Assembly: GCA_029582165.1 (NCBI GenBank)
Contig: CM055888.1
Span: 34,147,408-34,211,407 of the forward strand
Direction of reading: 5' to 3'
DNA length: 64,000 nt
From: Portulaca oleracea
Lineage: Eukaryota; Streptophyta; Magnoliopsida; Caryophyllales; Portulacaceae
This document shows, piece by piece, positions 10,862-21,122 of this stretch; positions within the stretch are counted from its first letter, which is position 1; the number at the start of each line of letters is the position of its first letter. Below the pieces are notes generated by a model. The model was given only the letters and a program-made list of their open reading frames with translations, was not told where the DNA came from and did no database searches. The translations under genes and the position numbers were made by a program.

Positions 10862-12122
10862 GTGAAGAATTCTATGCTGGGAATGGGAATTAGCAAGTGA
10901 GGACGTTCATTAGATTTTATTGTTTTGAATAAAGAGTTTAGTTGTGTTGATTAGACTTGAAATCTTTCAGTAGTTTCTGTTATGTCTTGAATTTGGATTT
11001 TTGCTAAGTTTAATTCGAAGTTGGTTTGTTTAGTTAATCTCTGTTCTTGCCTTGTACTTCTCCGGAGGTACGGCAGTGATGCCCGACTTTCCTTTGACTT
11101 TTCCGCTGTTTTCCGTTGGTCAACGTTAGGTTTGACCGTTAGTTTTTAAAATCAATTTTCCAGGGCGTTACATTTAGTGAATCGAACATGAGTAATGAGT
11201 AGTTTCATAAGTTTAGGGGATAAACCCTTATTAGTTTCTCTTATGGATTAAGTTTTGTTGGATTGAACAAGTTTGTTTATCTAGTTTGAATGCATTTTAT
11301 TTAACCTTTGATTATGTATGTCATTGTTTTTGACTGGCCATCAAGAATATGGAATTAGATTGTTGAATGAAGTACCGAACGGAGAAATTCGATAATCGGA
11401 ACCCTTAGGATTAAACTAGTTTATGAAGTGAACTAGAGATAGAAGACTTTGTAACTAGGGGTCATTGGATAATTTGATATTTAACTTAGATAAAATTGAC
11501 ACAATAAAGAGTCCAATAGATCAATTTTATTAAGCAATCAGTTTCATTGCCAAAAGCTCGCTACGGAATACATTATGCGATTATCGACCCTAAAATGTAC
11601 CAAATTAGTGACATACATGTTCAATCCACTTGTTTGATTCATAGAGTTACTTAGGTTTTATCCCCTGAACGCTTTTCTCATATTGATTTCATCTTGTGAA
11701 TTGTGTGAATATTTGATTTATTTGACCTTTTTAGTGACTAGAAATAAAAATAGTTTTTTCACAATCAAAACCCGGCCGATTTAGCAATTACATAGGAAGC
11801 TAGTTTGGTGTGTAGTTAGCAAAGTCCCTGTGGGATCGACCTTGATATTTGCTACATGTACACCCGTGCACTTGCGGCGTATTAGCATTCCTCAATCAAG
11901 AGTTACCGGGCCAACCCACCACAAAAAGCCTTCATTTTCCACCCTTTCCACATACATATGTCCACCATTTCAAATCCCATTTTTTCCACAAGTATCGTTG
12001 GCTCTATTTCTTTTGATGAGAGTAAAGTACACATCATAAGCTTTCCAACGCATTTTGAACTGCCTTAATCGGAGTCCGGATGAAAGAGTTATGGCCATTC
12101 GAAGTTACACTTATCCAGTTTC

Positions 12123-13259
12123 AAAACCCATGCGGGTTTTAACAAATTCCCAGGCCCAGAAATATGGCCCAGTAAGCAAATCCGGCCCAGAAGACTGCCA
12201 AAACCCGCACGAGTTTTAGATTTCAGAAGCGCCTCAGAAGAACAAAAGCGGCCCAAAAGCGCCTCCCGCCCAAACGACTTCAAAACCCGCGGGGGTTTTA
12301 AGCTACCCAGACCACGTCGTTTTGCAGCGGTCCACGTCAGCGATCCGTGTGAGGACATTTTAAAACCCGCGGGGGTTTTCTCTCCAGAATTTGGCGCCAA
12401 AACAAAAATGATTATGATTCATGCAACCCCTTGATTATAGCCCATATGTGTTGACTCCCCTTAACCTGCTAAAACCCGTGGGGGTTTTATGATTGCATGG
12501 CATGATCATGGAGATGTGTCCCCATGATTTTCCCACCTAACCTCACCTGACTCACCTATAAATACCCTCCATTCCATTCAGATCATCAACTAATACCATC
12601 ATTATACAATTCTTCTAACACAGTTACATCCTTCATTCCAATCTCCGGGCCAAGGCAAAGTCAAGGTTTTTGACTGGCGCATTCGGGCTCCTAAAACTAA
12701 AAGAGGTTCGCTTTCATTTCGTTATTGTTATTTACTCATGTAATTTGTACTATAATTCCGTTAATTGTGCATATTTTGTAAACCAAAAATCCCATTTTAT
12801 ATTGCATGATGATAATATAATTTTGTGAAATTAATTAAACTTCTCCCCGCTCTTTTTTTTCATTTTAATGTCGATTTTAGTAGAGTCTGTTTTCTAACAG
12901 GTGAATTCGAGAGTTCTTATAATTCTCGAATTCGTAACCTTACGTCCGGGCTTAGAATCGGGTTTCGTAGACCGGAGTCATTTTTATTATTTTCACGGTT
13001 TGTCGATTTCCTTAAATCGGCTGGCGACTCTTTACCATTTTTACAAACTCTTTTGATTATTTAAAATATACGATATTACACAAAAAATAATTATAAATGA
13101 TTTAATACCACTTTTCTTTACCAATCCAAGGCCATCCGAGAGAAAATGGGCCATAAAATTAATAAAACCCCCGCGGGTTTTATTAATTTTAACCCATCTT
13201 CTCTGGGCCAAGGAAGCGCAAGGCCCAGTCCAAAGTACACTAAAACCCCTGCGGGTTTT
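12123..13259 (+). repeat. Seven AAAACCC-N4-GGGTTTT palindromes in Tat LTR
   Basis: Copies start at 12123, 12200, 12282, 12362, 12471, 13164 and 13242. Each is 18 bp with arms AAAACCC and GGGTTTT and a variable centre (ATGC, GCGG, GTGG, CCGC and others). Neighbours are mostly 77-82 bp apart. The same positions are occupied in the inverted LTR and in the solo LTR. Confidence 0.85.
12557..12564 (+). promoter_or_regulatory. TATA box of Tat LTR
   Basis: TATAAATA lies in CACCTATAAATACCCTCC. It is conserved in the inverted LTR (reverse complement near 41466) and the solo LTR (near 45557). It probably sets the RNA start about 30 bp downstream. Confidence 0.7.
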
Positions 13260-13537
13260 GGTATCCTCTGGCGGCTCTTTTGCTTCTTTTTGGGCCTGGA
13301 TTCGGTAGTGGGCTGGTATTAAATTATTAATAAAATATTTTGGTGCAATTTCGGGTATTCTAATAATATAAAAAGAATTTGTAAAATAAATAAAGTTTCA
13401 TCACCCCGAAAATGAATTTCGAAAATAAAAATATCCTTATTTAATGATTACGCAACCTTAGTCGGCTCCCGATCATTAAGTAGAGCATCCGAAAACCGAC
13501 ACCCCTAAACGGGGGCGATTTTCCAGGTCCTACAGAT

Positions 13538-13556
13538 TGGCGACTCCACTGGGGAC
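13538..13556 (+). promoter_or_regulatory. Primer binding site, Tat/Ogre type
   Basis: TGGCGACTCCACTGGGGAC follows the LTR end after three bases. Ogre/Tat elements use this kind of site, usually ascribed to tRNA-Arg; the tRNA itself was not checked. Confidence 0.85.
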
Positions 13557-15640
13557 TTAAACTTAAAAAGAGGGTAAAACTTGAACAAATCGAATTAATT
13601 TAAGGGAGAAGTTGATTTATTTCGCGACTTTATTATTCTTTTAGGCATCCTTTGCATACCGGGCCACTCGACAGGTCTTTAGACACGGGAGCACAAAGGC
13701 GACGGTTTAGGTTATACCTAGGATTTTCCCTCGAGAGCGGGCATGCCACTACATGTGTGATGCATCCTACATCGCCAAGCATTTGATCTCTCCTCTCCCC
13801 ATGTTATACTCAAAGAGGCTTCCTTGAAGTTCTTTGAGCAATACCTCACACATCTTACCTAAGGGTATGGTGCACCGGGGTGAAAACGTGCGGTAGGCCA
13901 TGTAACCCAACCATAGAAATCCATGATTGTAGAGCCTTGATTTAGGGTAACCCTTCATGTGTATGCTATGTGCTATGTGTACCCCTTCCCCTTTTCCTTT
14001 TTGTAAAAGAGTCGACCCTAGTTTGGAGGTTTTTGTTCTAGTCCATATAAAATTCATTGGCTTTAGAAAAATGATTATTTATTAATTAATATGATTAACT
14101 CAAAGGCATTATGGTTAGCCAAGTGGAAGAGCCCATTTATGTTTGAAAGTTGATTATCTTAATTAATAAATAAAAATTGACTCGCCTTTGATGATATTAT
14201 ATGGCCCTTTATGAAATTGTCCTAACAAAGGTCCAAAAAAATTAATTAAAAGTCCAATAAAGTTAATGGATAGCGTTTTAGACTGCATAATAATCACTAG
14301 GCTTGAGTAAATTAATTTATCAATTTAATTAATAAATCCATCACATTTATGGTCGGCCCGTTGTTAGGCCCGACCATATTGGATTTGTCAATTAAGCCCA
14401 TAAATTAATTATGACTCGCTTATTGTTGGCTTTATTTAGTCCTTTACAATATCTATTTTCCTTGAGTAATAATAATAAAAAAATAAAATAAAAAAAGAGA
14501 GGTTGTCGGTCTTGTTGAACATAATAGCCAACAAAGTTTGAGTCGCCTGAGTTGTTGGGCTGAGTTACGGATTCTCCTTAAAACGGTCGGTCTGTGGATT
14601 GGGCCCATCCAAATTGAGAAACACTGACTTAAGTCTATCAACTTGTGATCCGCTCACAATGTTTGACTTTATCCGACCCTTTATAATGCTCTTGTTGTAA
14701 AAGGTTTTGTTATGACTCGCAAACTATTGTTTCCTGAGTCAGTATATAGGTGTCTTACACGTTAGGAGGCGTTATATATGGTCTAGTAAACCTAGGTCAT
14801 GGATGAGTCTTAGTTTCAGAGTCTACATGTGAATACAAGGTCGTGTCATATGTGAGTCTTTTCTTAAGTTAATATTTGTGTTTTGTTTTTTTGGAAGTCT
14901 AAACCTAGGTCATGGGTGAGTCTTTTCCTGGGTTAATGTGTGCTTGTCTCTTTTAGAAAGTCTAGTGTAAACCCAGGTCAAGGGTGAGTCTTTATTTTAG
15001 AGTCAGGATATGAGTGTCCTTTTCTTTAGACAGTATCATATAAGGTCTAGGATGAATCTTTGTGTTAGTGTCTGCATGTAAGTGTCTTGCATTCTTTAGA
15101 AAGTATCATATGAGGTCTAGGATCTTTGCGTTAGTGTCTGCATATAAGTGTCTTGCATTCTTTATGAGGTCTCATGTCATGGGTAAGTCCTTTTCCAGAG
15201 TCAACATATGAATGTCCTGCATTATAGAAGTCTCCTATAGGGTCTAAGTTGTGCAAACCCATGTCATGAGTGAGTTGTTAAGTCTTTTTCTTGAGTTAGC
15301 ATGTAAGCGTTCGTCGTTCTTTAGAAAGTCTCATATAGGTTCATAGGTCATGAAAACCCATGTCCTGGGTGAGTCTCTCCCGAGTCAGCATATAGGCGTT
15401 TTTCATTTTAGGAAGTTCATGTAGGTCATTTAGGTCATGCATGCATTGGGGTGGGGTTTTCTTCATTTGTCTAGTGTCAGGGTCAAGGCCTGAGCTAACC
15501 ATAAAAGGAATATTTTGGATGACGGGAAATTCTACAACTACTATAGATTCTAAGGGAAAGAATTGTTAGACTTTGGATTCCCCATACGAGGACAAGGATG
15601 GCACATCGTCAAAGGAGCTTTAGAAGTAGCTACAGTCTTA
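13557..15640 (+). other. Tat element leader with degenerate tandem repeats
   Basis: There is no gene. From about 14730 to 15440 a unit of roughly 90 bp recurs seven or eight times in degenerate form, recognisable by CCTAGGTCATGGGTGAGTCT and by AGTGTCTTGCATTCTTTAGA variants. No gag or pol of this copy follows; the leader is cut off near 15640, where the next element begins. The right boundary is approximate. Confidence 0.6.
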
Positions 15641-15840
15641 GTTGTCAAGCATTTCATGCTCAGAGTCTGTTATAGTCAGTTCTTCATTCATTTATTTGCT
15701 CTTGTTGCTATGTGATGAAACAGAACTTCGTGTTTGTGTTTTTTTTTTTTTACTTGAGTTGAGAAGTTCTCTCATCTATCCATCATCCGTGCAAACCAAG
15801 TCTGAAAAATTTCATCATCTCTTATCCTTCCATCTTTGCT

Positions 15841-17946
15841 GTGTACCTCGTTCCCATCTTTTATTTTATCGAATCCAGGGTTAAATTTAAAAAAAAAAGA
15901 AAAAGAAAAAAAGAGAGAACTAAACCTCTAGTCCAAACGCCTCCAAAACAGCCCCTACAACCTCTTGCCCGTCACTCCACAAAACAGCCCCTAAACCTCC
16001 CCACACCTACTATCCAAAGCTCCTCAAAACAGCCTATAAACCTTCCCACTCCCATTGTCCCAAGTACATGTCTATGTTGCCAAAGTTTTGATCATGTTGA
16101 AAGTGCATGTCCTAAGGAGAAAGAAGTATCTTTGGTTGATTGTCAAACATCATTAAGCATGCCACCAGAAATTGAAAGTGTGGTATTTGATGTATTTGAC
16201 GAGCATGAGGATGTTCATAAACTTGGCATGAATGAGGTATATATGTAGCGTGCCTCATGAAGTACACGAGGAAGAAAAAGAGGAGGATATTGTATTAGAA
16301 AAGATGTATGTAGAAGAATTAAATAGAGAAGAGTTGCTTGTTATAAGTAGAGTCTTGAAAGAGGCTAGTGTACCGCAAGATCAACAACAAAGAGAGCTTA
16401 TTTCTTACTCACATTATACCATCCAAGAAGAAGTAAGTTCATTGATCTAAGGAGGAGAAAGTAGTGCCATCTATGAGGATCTTGACGCTAGCATTGGCGT
16501 TGATAAGGATCATGGCAATGATATTGGCCTCGCTACAACAAGGGTCCAAACATTACAAATGGAGAGCTATTCACACGGTCATTCATTTCATGACAAGGAC
16601 ATTCATTTTGATCCAAGAAGTTTAGTAAATCTTTGTTTTTACAAGATTTGCAAAAATTCAAATATTGTAATATTACTTATATGGATTCTTGTTATACTTT
16701 GTTGGAAGAATCAAAGTTGTATGATAGGAGTATCATGCTCCAAGAGGCGTCCTTATTACCACCTTGTGTCTCACGGCTCAAGGAGGAACAAAGCACTCTT
16801 ATGGCACTTATGGAGAATAAGTATCATGAATTTGAAGAACCAAGGAGTTTCATTCTTACACCAATGGAGGTTGGAAACCGAGAGCCTATAAAGGATCAAT
16901 GTCCTTTACCATCACCTGTTCTCATTTGTGAATATTTGGATGAAAGACAAGCACCATCAACAAGAGACCACTCTCTCTTATCTCTTTGGAAACGTTTCTC
17001 TCCTATGAGTATCATCATACAAAGTAGAAGTAGAAAGGAGTATGTAAATCCTTTGGAGTTAGCCTTATCGAAGCATGAGAAGCCACATGGAGAATTAGAG
17101 AAGCACTTGGAGAAATGTCCTTACCTCTCGTCCAAGAATATGCTATCTCAACATATCTCATCAAATGGAGTAATTCAAGTGGACAAAAGGAAGAAATGAA
17201 TTATTCAAGAAGGGTCCATACTTGCATCTATACTTGAGGTACTATGTCTCTTAAAGGATGCTAAAGATCATCATATTCTATTATTCCCTATTCTTGCATC
17301 ATATTTGTTCATTACAAATGGAGTTGAGAAAGGTGAAGTCCTATCTCAAGGAAGTTGTCCCATGGATTATTTTGGGGACATACTAAGTGGAGAAAAGAAG
17401 AAGCTTCACAATTATGGCTTAGCACTCACACTTGTTGTTATCATGAGGATATTTGAGCAAAAGGATTATTATCTTGGAGGATTCATGCTTAAGCTTCGTG
17501 ATTCTTATAAAGTATTGGAGTATGTTTCATATGATAAGGAGATCAAGCCATCATTATGCTTTGAGATGAAGTACTTGATTCGTTCATCAAAATCAAGTCA
17601 CTTGGAGGAAGCAAGTCCTTTGACTAAAGGAAGTTTTCTAACGAGGAGATACATATTTGATTCAAGAGTACTTAGGCTTGAATATACCAAGAAGTTATAT
17701 GAGATTTCTACATTCTCCATGAATGAACGAGATTTGAAGCACCATGATGTCATTCGATTATTCATGAGAAAACTTGGAAGAAAGTGGAAGTTCATCAAAG
17801 GGATCTATGATGATTTCAAAGCATTTAAAAAGAGAGTTTGTAATCTCTTCAAGGAACGCAAGAGGAAGAAGCAAGTTGATGTGAACAATACTTTTGGAAA
17901 GATCTCTTATAAGAAGAAGGATGAGCTTAGAAGAAGTGCTATGTAA
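15841..17946 (+). pseudogene. Large decayed ORF of the unclassified LTR element
   Basis: One ancestral frame is now split by frameshifts and stops (pieces 15841-16248, 16232-16450, 16633-17199, 17305-17946). The first piece has a Lys/Arg-rich segment, Pro/Thr-rich PLNLPTP-like repeats and a CCHC zinc knuckle, CLCCQSFDHVESAC (CX2CX4HX4C). Later pieces are charged and helical-looking, without any motif I recognise, and end in a Lys-rich tail (FKERKRKKQ). The knuckle suggests a gag-like nucleic-acid-binding role. It is much longer than a usual gag after the knuckle and has no protease or RT. The function of the second half is unknown. Confidence 0.5.
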
Positions 17947-17968
17947 CGGTTTAGAAGAAGTTTTGTCT

Positions 17969-18006
17969 AAGTTTGAGGACAAACTTTTCCAACCGGGGGA
18001 GTATGA
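17969..18006 (+). promoter_or_regulatory. AGGA hairpin and PPT of the unclassified element
   Basis: The 7-bp stem AAGTTTG/CAAACTT closes an AGGA loop and is followed by CCGGGGGAGTATGA and the LTR start TGTATA. Stem and spacing parallel the Tekay modules although the base pairs differ. Confidence 0.8.
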
Positions 18007-19050
18007 TGTATATTTGACAGCCATATACATCAAGGTCATCAAGGGAGACATCAAATACACACCAAAGGAGCCAAATACTTGATTACATGGAAAAGGAGCC
18101 CCATTCACTCATGTCTCTTACACAAACGAATGGTTTCAACAAGGGCAGCTTGGTAATTTGCTCCATATCTCAAGAACCATAAAGCTTTTGAGAAAATCAC
18201 CTATAATCAAAGATAGATCATCCAAAGAGCTTTCCAATTGTTTTTGAATCTTGGAATTTGGATAAGAAACGAGCAAGTTATCATTGTTTTAATCTAGCTT
18301 ATGTACATTTGTTTCTTTATGATGTCATACTTGTATTAGATGATGTAAGCTAGAATCCCTTGTATTTCTTGATTTGTACACGCCAAGGGGGTCATAAAAT
18401 CCTATAAATAGACCCCTTGGGTGGCCTTTGTAATCATCTCATTCAATAATATCAATACAAATCAAACACAACATGATGTTGTTTTCTCTCTAGCTTTTGT
18501 GCTAGTTTTCGTTTCTCTTGAGGGAGAATCGTCCTATCCCTACTTCTAGCCTTGGGTTGGCATCCCTTGGTGGTGAAAGGTAGAATTGGAGAATTCTTTG
18601 AGGTGGTGTGCCTATATCCTCATTGGAGTCTTCAAAGCCAATATCATTCATCATTCGTTCATCATTCAATTCGTGAGTTTCTTTCTAGTTTTCATTTGAT
18701 CTTGTTTTTGTTTCTTCATTGTTTCAATCTCAAGATCATTCACATATCATTCTAACATCCAAGAAACTTACGTTCCATTCATTCACACATTCACTCCATT
18801 CATTCCATTCGTCCATTACATTCGTTTAATCATCCATTCATTCATTTCAATTCATATTCATTCACCCATCCCATTCGTCCATTCATCCATTCGTCCACCT
18901 TGATAAAGATTTCCATTGATCTTTTTCGTTTTCCATCTTATTTCATTCAATTTGGTTGATCTTTAAGAACTTTGAGAAGCAAGATTCTTATCTTGGTTTT
19001 TAAAGATCCTGTTTCTAAGTATAATGAGATTCCATTGATCCCATTATACA
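18007..19050 (+). repeat. 3' LTR of the unclassified element (1044 bp)
   Basis: The ends are a perfect 6-bp inverted repeat, TGTATA...TATACA. A TATA box (CCTATAAATAGA) lies near 18400, followed by a CATTCAATAATATC stretch that could hold the poly(A) signal. A degenerate CATT/CATTCATT microsatellite occupies 18775-18900. Right TSD could not be verified because the left end is lost. Confidence 0.75.
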
Positions 19051-19053
19051 TCA

Positions 19054-19128
19054 ACATTGAAGAGCGGTTGTATTTTGAGGAGAGAGAGAGAGAGGGAGAG
19101 AATTAATGTGGATTCAGAATTTTTAGTG

Positions 19129-19182
<54 letters not shown>

Positions 19183-19387
19183 GAGAGAGAGGAGAGACGC
19201 ATGATTTCAAATAGAAAGAGAGAAATAAACATTTGGGTGGGCCACGACTCACATTTAACGAAAAGGCTACAGTTATATTATTTATCTTAATTTTTTATTG
19301 GGCAAAAGATAAATTCTTTGCATTCTGATTGGCTGAGATACCTCTAATCAATCTCCTTTTAGCATTTGGAGGTGACCCACAACTTTG
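19054..19387. repeat. Dispersed repeat R1 with GA microsatellite
   Basis: The segment from AACATTGAAGAGC to CCCACAACTTTG recurs inverted at 61241-61515. A GA/GAGA run (about 19130-19195) is longer here than there. No terminal inverted repeat or TSD was found, so the type is open. The Ser/Leu-rich and Arg/Glu-rich frames across it are microsatellite translations, not genes. Confidence 0.65.
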
Positions 19388-19682
19388 TCATTATATATTA
19401 TATAGATATAGATGATTATTCCTTTGTAAAATATAAATACAAACATAGGAAAAAAAAAGTCTATATGTGTGAGTTATTTCTCTTGTTCACAAATTATTTA
19501 CTGAAATGGGAAAGTTTATCTTATTTATGCTTATATTATTGCATTTTTTAGGTTAATCAAGTTTTTAGTTATTATTAATAGTAACTTATTATATCAATTA
19601 ATGTGTATAAATCAATTTTTAAAAAAATAAAAAGGACCAATTATAACTTTACGAAAATACCCTCTTTAAAACACACATATTA
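19388..19682. repeat. AT-rich repeat R2
   Basis: About 19400-19592 (from GATTATTCCTTTGTAAAATA to AATAGTAACTTAT) recurs in direct orientation at 40230-40411, where a Tat LTR interrupts it. No gene is visible. Confidence 0.6.
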
Positions 19683-19950
19683 CGATCTTCACACTTTGAT
19701 CGAGTCTAGGTAAGACGATGATCAAAGTAGTTCTTGAAGGATCACAATTTCTGACGATGATGCGGGACACAATGTCCCGAGAGAAGATGCAATATCTTGA
19801 TGACTTGAGTATAATGAGACCCGATGTCACGAAAGTGGATGCAATATCCTAACGATTTGAAAATGATGAGATTCGATGTCTTGAAACTAGATACGATATC
19901 CTGCGGTTGGTTAACAGGAGCTTGGCTTCTTCAATCTACACGGTGAGATT
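19683..19950 (-). mobile_element. Remnant of Tat 3' non-coding region
   Basis: It begins with the Tat pre-PPT hairpin in its own version (arms ACTTTGATC/GATCAAAGT, inner stem GTCT/AGAC). It continues with about four degenerate repeats of roughly 50 bp (GATGCAATATCCTGACGATT-like), parallel to the 50-bp repeats at 42350-42740. The LTR that should lie to its left is missing. Confidence 0.65.
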
Positions 19951-20329
19951 TTACAAAAATTGTATCATTTTTACGTTGGTGGTTTTTTTTATGGAAAAAA
20001 AAATTAAATAATAAGTGCAACTAAGGGCCTGTAAATTTCGCGGGTAAGTTCAGGTTGGTAACTGTTTACCGAAAGTTACCGAAATTTACCAAAACTTACC
20101 AAAATTTGAAAAAATAAAAAAGTTTACATTTAAGTAATTATTTATTTATTATGTGTTTACTATTATAATTTTTTGTCTTCATTTTATTTATTTTTAATTT
20201 ATTATTTTTTTAAAATTTTATTTATGATTTTTAAAATTTCAAAATTTCAAATTTTTAATTTTTAATTTTTACAACCCTAACAAAATTATCTTAACAAACA
20301 AAACATTTTCTAAAATCAGAGAGGTTATT
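19951..20329. other. AT-rich spacer, no gene
   Basis: The only structure seen is a short tandem run of GTTACCGAAA/TTTACCAAAA words at about 20060-20110 and A/T homopolymer-rich sequence after it. Confidence 0.5.
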
Positions 20330-20452
20330 TATTAATTGTCGTCCTTACTCTGTGCCCTTGCCCATCAACTCAGTTTCCACCTGAAAGCAGAATAACACAT
20401 ACATGTGAGTAGAACTCAGTAATACATATACCCTAACATAACATTATGGTTA

Positions 20453-21027
20453 TGTTAGAGAAAAGTGAGTAGCAAGGTAACAGCGGAAGCGAATAATAGA
20501 ATCGAAAATGAGATGACGGATATTACGACAAAATTTAGGAACGAAAAATAAGCGATAAAATCAAACACCAGAATTACGTGAGAAACCGAAGAACTCGGAG
20601 AAAAAACCCACGGACGGAGACAACCAGAAAATAATCCACTATGAGAAAGGAGGAGTACAACCTGATCACTATCACAGGGTGTGATGCGATCCACAAAGGA
20701 GATTACAATAACAATCTCTCAACACTCAACTCATAATCTCTCAGGATCCACTGGGGAAAATATTGGTGAGACCCCTTTCTCTCTCAATATTTTCTCTCTC
20801 TCTAGCTCTCTGTGTTTACCGATGTGTTTTTGGTGGAGAAACATGCACCCTATTTATAGGGAGAACTCCTTATAACCTAACTTGACTCCCACTCCAAATA
20901 GATTTAGAATCTAATACAATTAGGAAACCCAACACAATAAGGAAACCTAAATAATATCCTAATACAATTAGGAAACAAATAATTGTGAGATCAAGAGATT
21001 TGGTGATTTTAGGACACTTTCCTAACA
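20453..21027 (-). repeat. Copia-1 3' LTR
   Basis: TGTTAGAGAAAAG...CACTTTCCTAACA on the + strand. It contains CT-rich tracts and a possible TATA box on the minus strand side (CCTATTTATAGGGAG on +). The minus-strand PPT (TCCAAGGTGGAGTT) abuts its right edge at 21028-21041. Confidence 0.92.
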
Positions 21028-21041
21028 AACTCCACCTTGGA
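21028..21041 (-). promoter_or_regulatory. Copia-1 polypurine tract
   Basis: On the minus strand TCCAAGGTGGAGTT runs straight into the LTR start TGTTAGG, as in many plant copia elements. Confidence 0.8.
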
Positions 21042-21122
21042 CTAAAATCAACGAATCATCGGTCCAGATTAACATCTTGACTGTCGCCATCAACACGCGC
21101 CTCGCAGGCGTATCACAGGCTC

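Larger units (their letters stand above)
3269..11172 (+). mobile_element. Tekay-1: Del/Tekay-type Ty3/gypsy element, 5' deleted
   Basis: The element starts TGTAAAACCCC and ends GGGCGTTACA, flanked by TSD TTTAG (3264-3268 and 11173-11177). It has a truncated 5' LTR, a broken gag(end)-protease-RT-RNase H-integrase-chromodomain remnant, two PPTs and a full 3553-bp 3' LTR. Domain order, the very long LTR, the GTTTCGAGGACGAAAC hairpin before the PPT and the chromodomain remnant all point to the Del/Tekay chromovirus lineage. It lies inside the Athila-like LTR and is therefore younger than it. Primer site, leader and most of gag are deleted, so it could not move by itself. Confidence 0.9.
7620..11172 (+). 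repeat. Tekay-1 3' LTR (3553 bp)
   Basis: TG...CA boundaries are exact and the right TSD follows. Inside are ATT-rich triplet runs (7868-7965), a telobox-like AAACCCTAA near 8099, a short CT/CG-rich segment whose open frame (8142-8474) looks like low-complexity leader rather than a gene, and a long AT-rich remainder. A candidate intron (10178-10861) is shared with Tekay-2. No clear TATA box was found. Confidence 0.9.
2525..11887 (+). mobile_element. Athila-like 3' LTR, split by Tekay-1
   Basis: The LTR begins TGATAAGTG after the PPT and is interrupted at 3268 by Tekay-1. It resumes after the duplicated TTTAG at 11178 and ends GTATTAGCA. Removing the insert leaves about 1454 bp. The closing block (TCCCTGTGGGATCGACC then a CACTTGCGG run) is typical of the LTR end in Athila-type elements. 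The next five bases, TTCCT, are its expected right TSD; the inverted Tat LTR copy at 42152-42156 shows the same site uninterrupted (AGGAA on the + strand). The left end of the element is outside the window. Confidence 0.7.
11888..13534 (+). mobile_element. Tat/Ogre-type 5' LTR, + strand, first ~87 bp off-window
   Basis: This is a close copy, in the opposite direction, of the LTR at 40412-42243. By comparison the first 87 bp lie left of the Athila insertion and outside the window. It ends TTTTCCAGGTCCTACA and is followed by a Tat-type primer site, so it is a 5' LTR. It carries a TATA box and seven AAAACCC-N4-GGGTTTT dyads. Readable frames are not protein-like. Confidence 0.85.
15641..19050 (+). 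mobile_element. Unclassified LTR retrotransposon, non-autonomous, 5' end missing
   Basis: A long decayed frame is followed by an AGGA hairpin, a PPT (CCGGGGGAGTATGA) and an LTR. No RT, RNase H or integrase motif is visible anywhere, and no 5' LTR or primer site is found. The pre-PPT hairpin resembles that of chromoviruses, which suggests a Ty3/gypsy origin. The left limit is where Tat-like leader stops and is uncertain. Confidence 0.6.

Noticed and set aside
17894..18082. 62-residue frame LSKFEDKLFQPGEYDV across PPT and LTR start
   Set aside because: It reads through the AGGA hairpin and PPT, so it is an extension of the decayed ORF into control sequence rather than a separate gene.
19044..19290. 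Ser/Leu-rich and Arg/Glu-rich frames over the GA repeat, and similar at 60965-61159
   Set aside because: Microsatellite translations.
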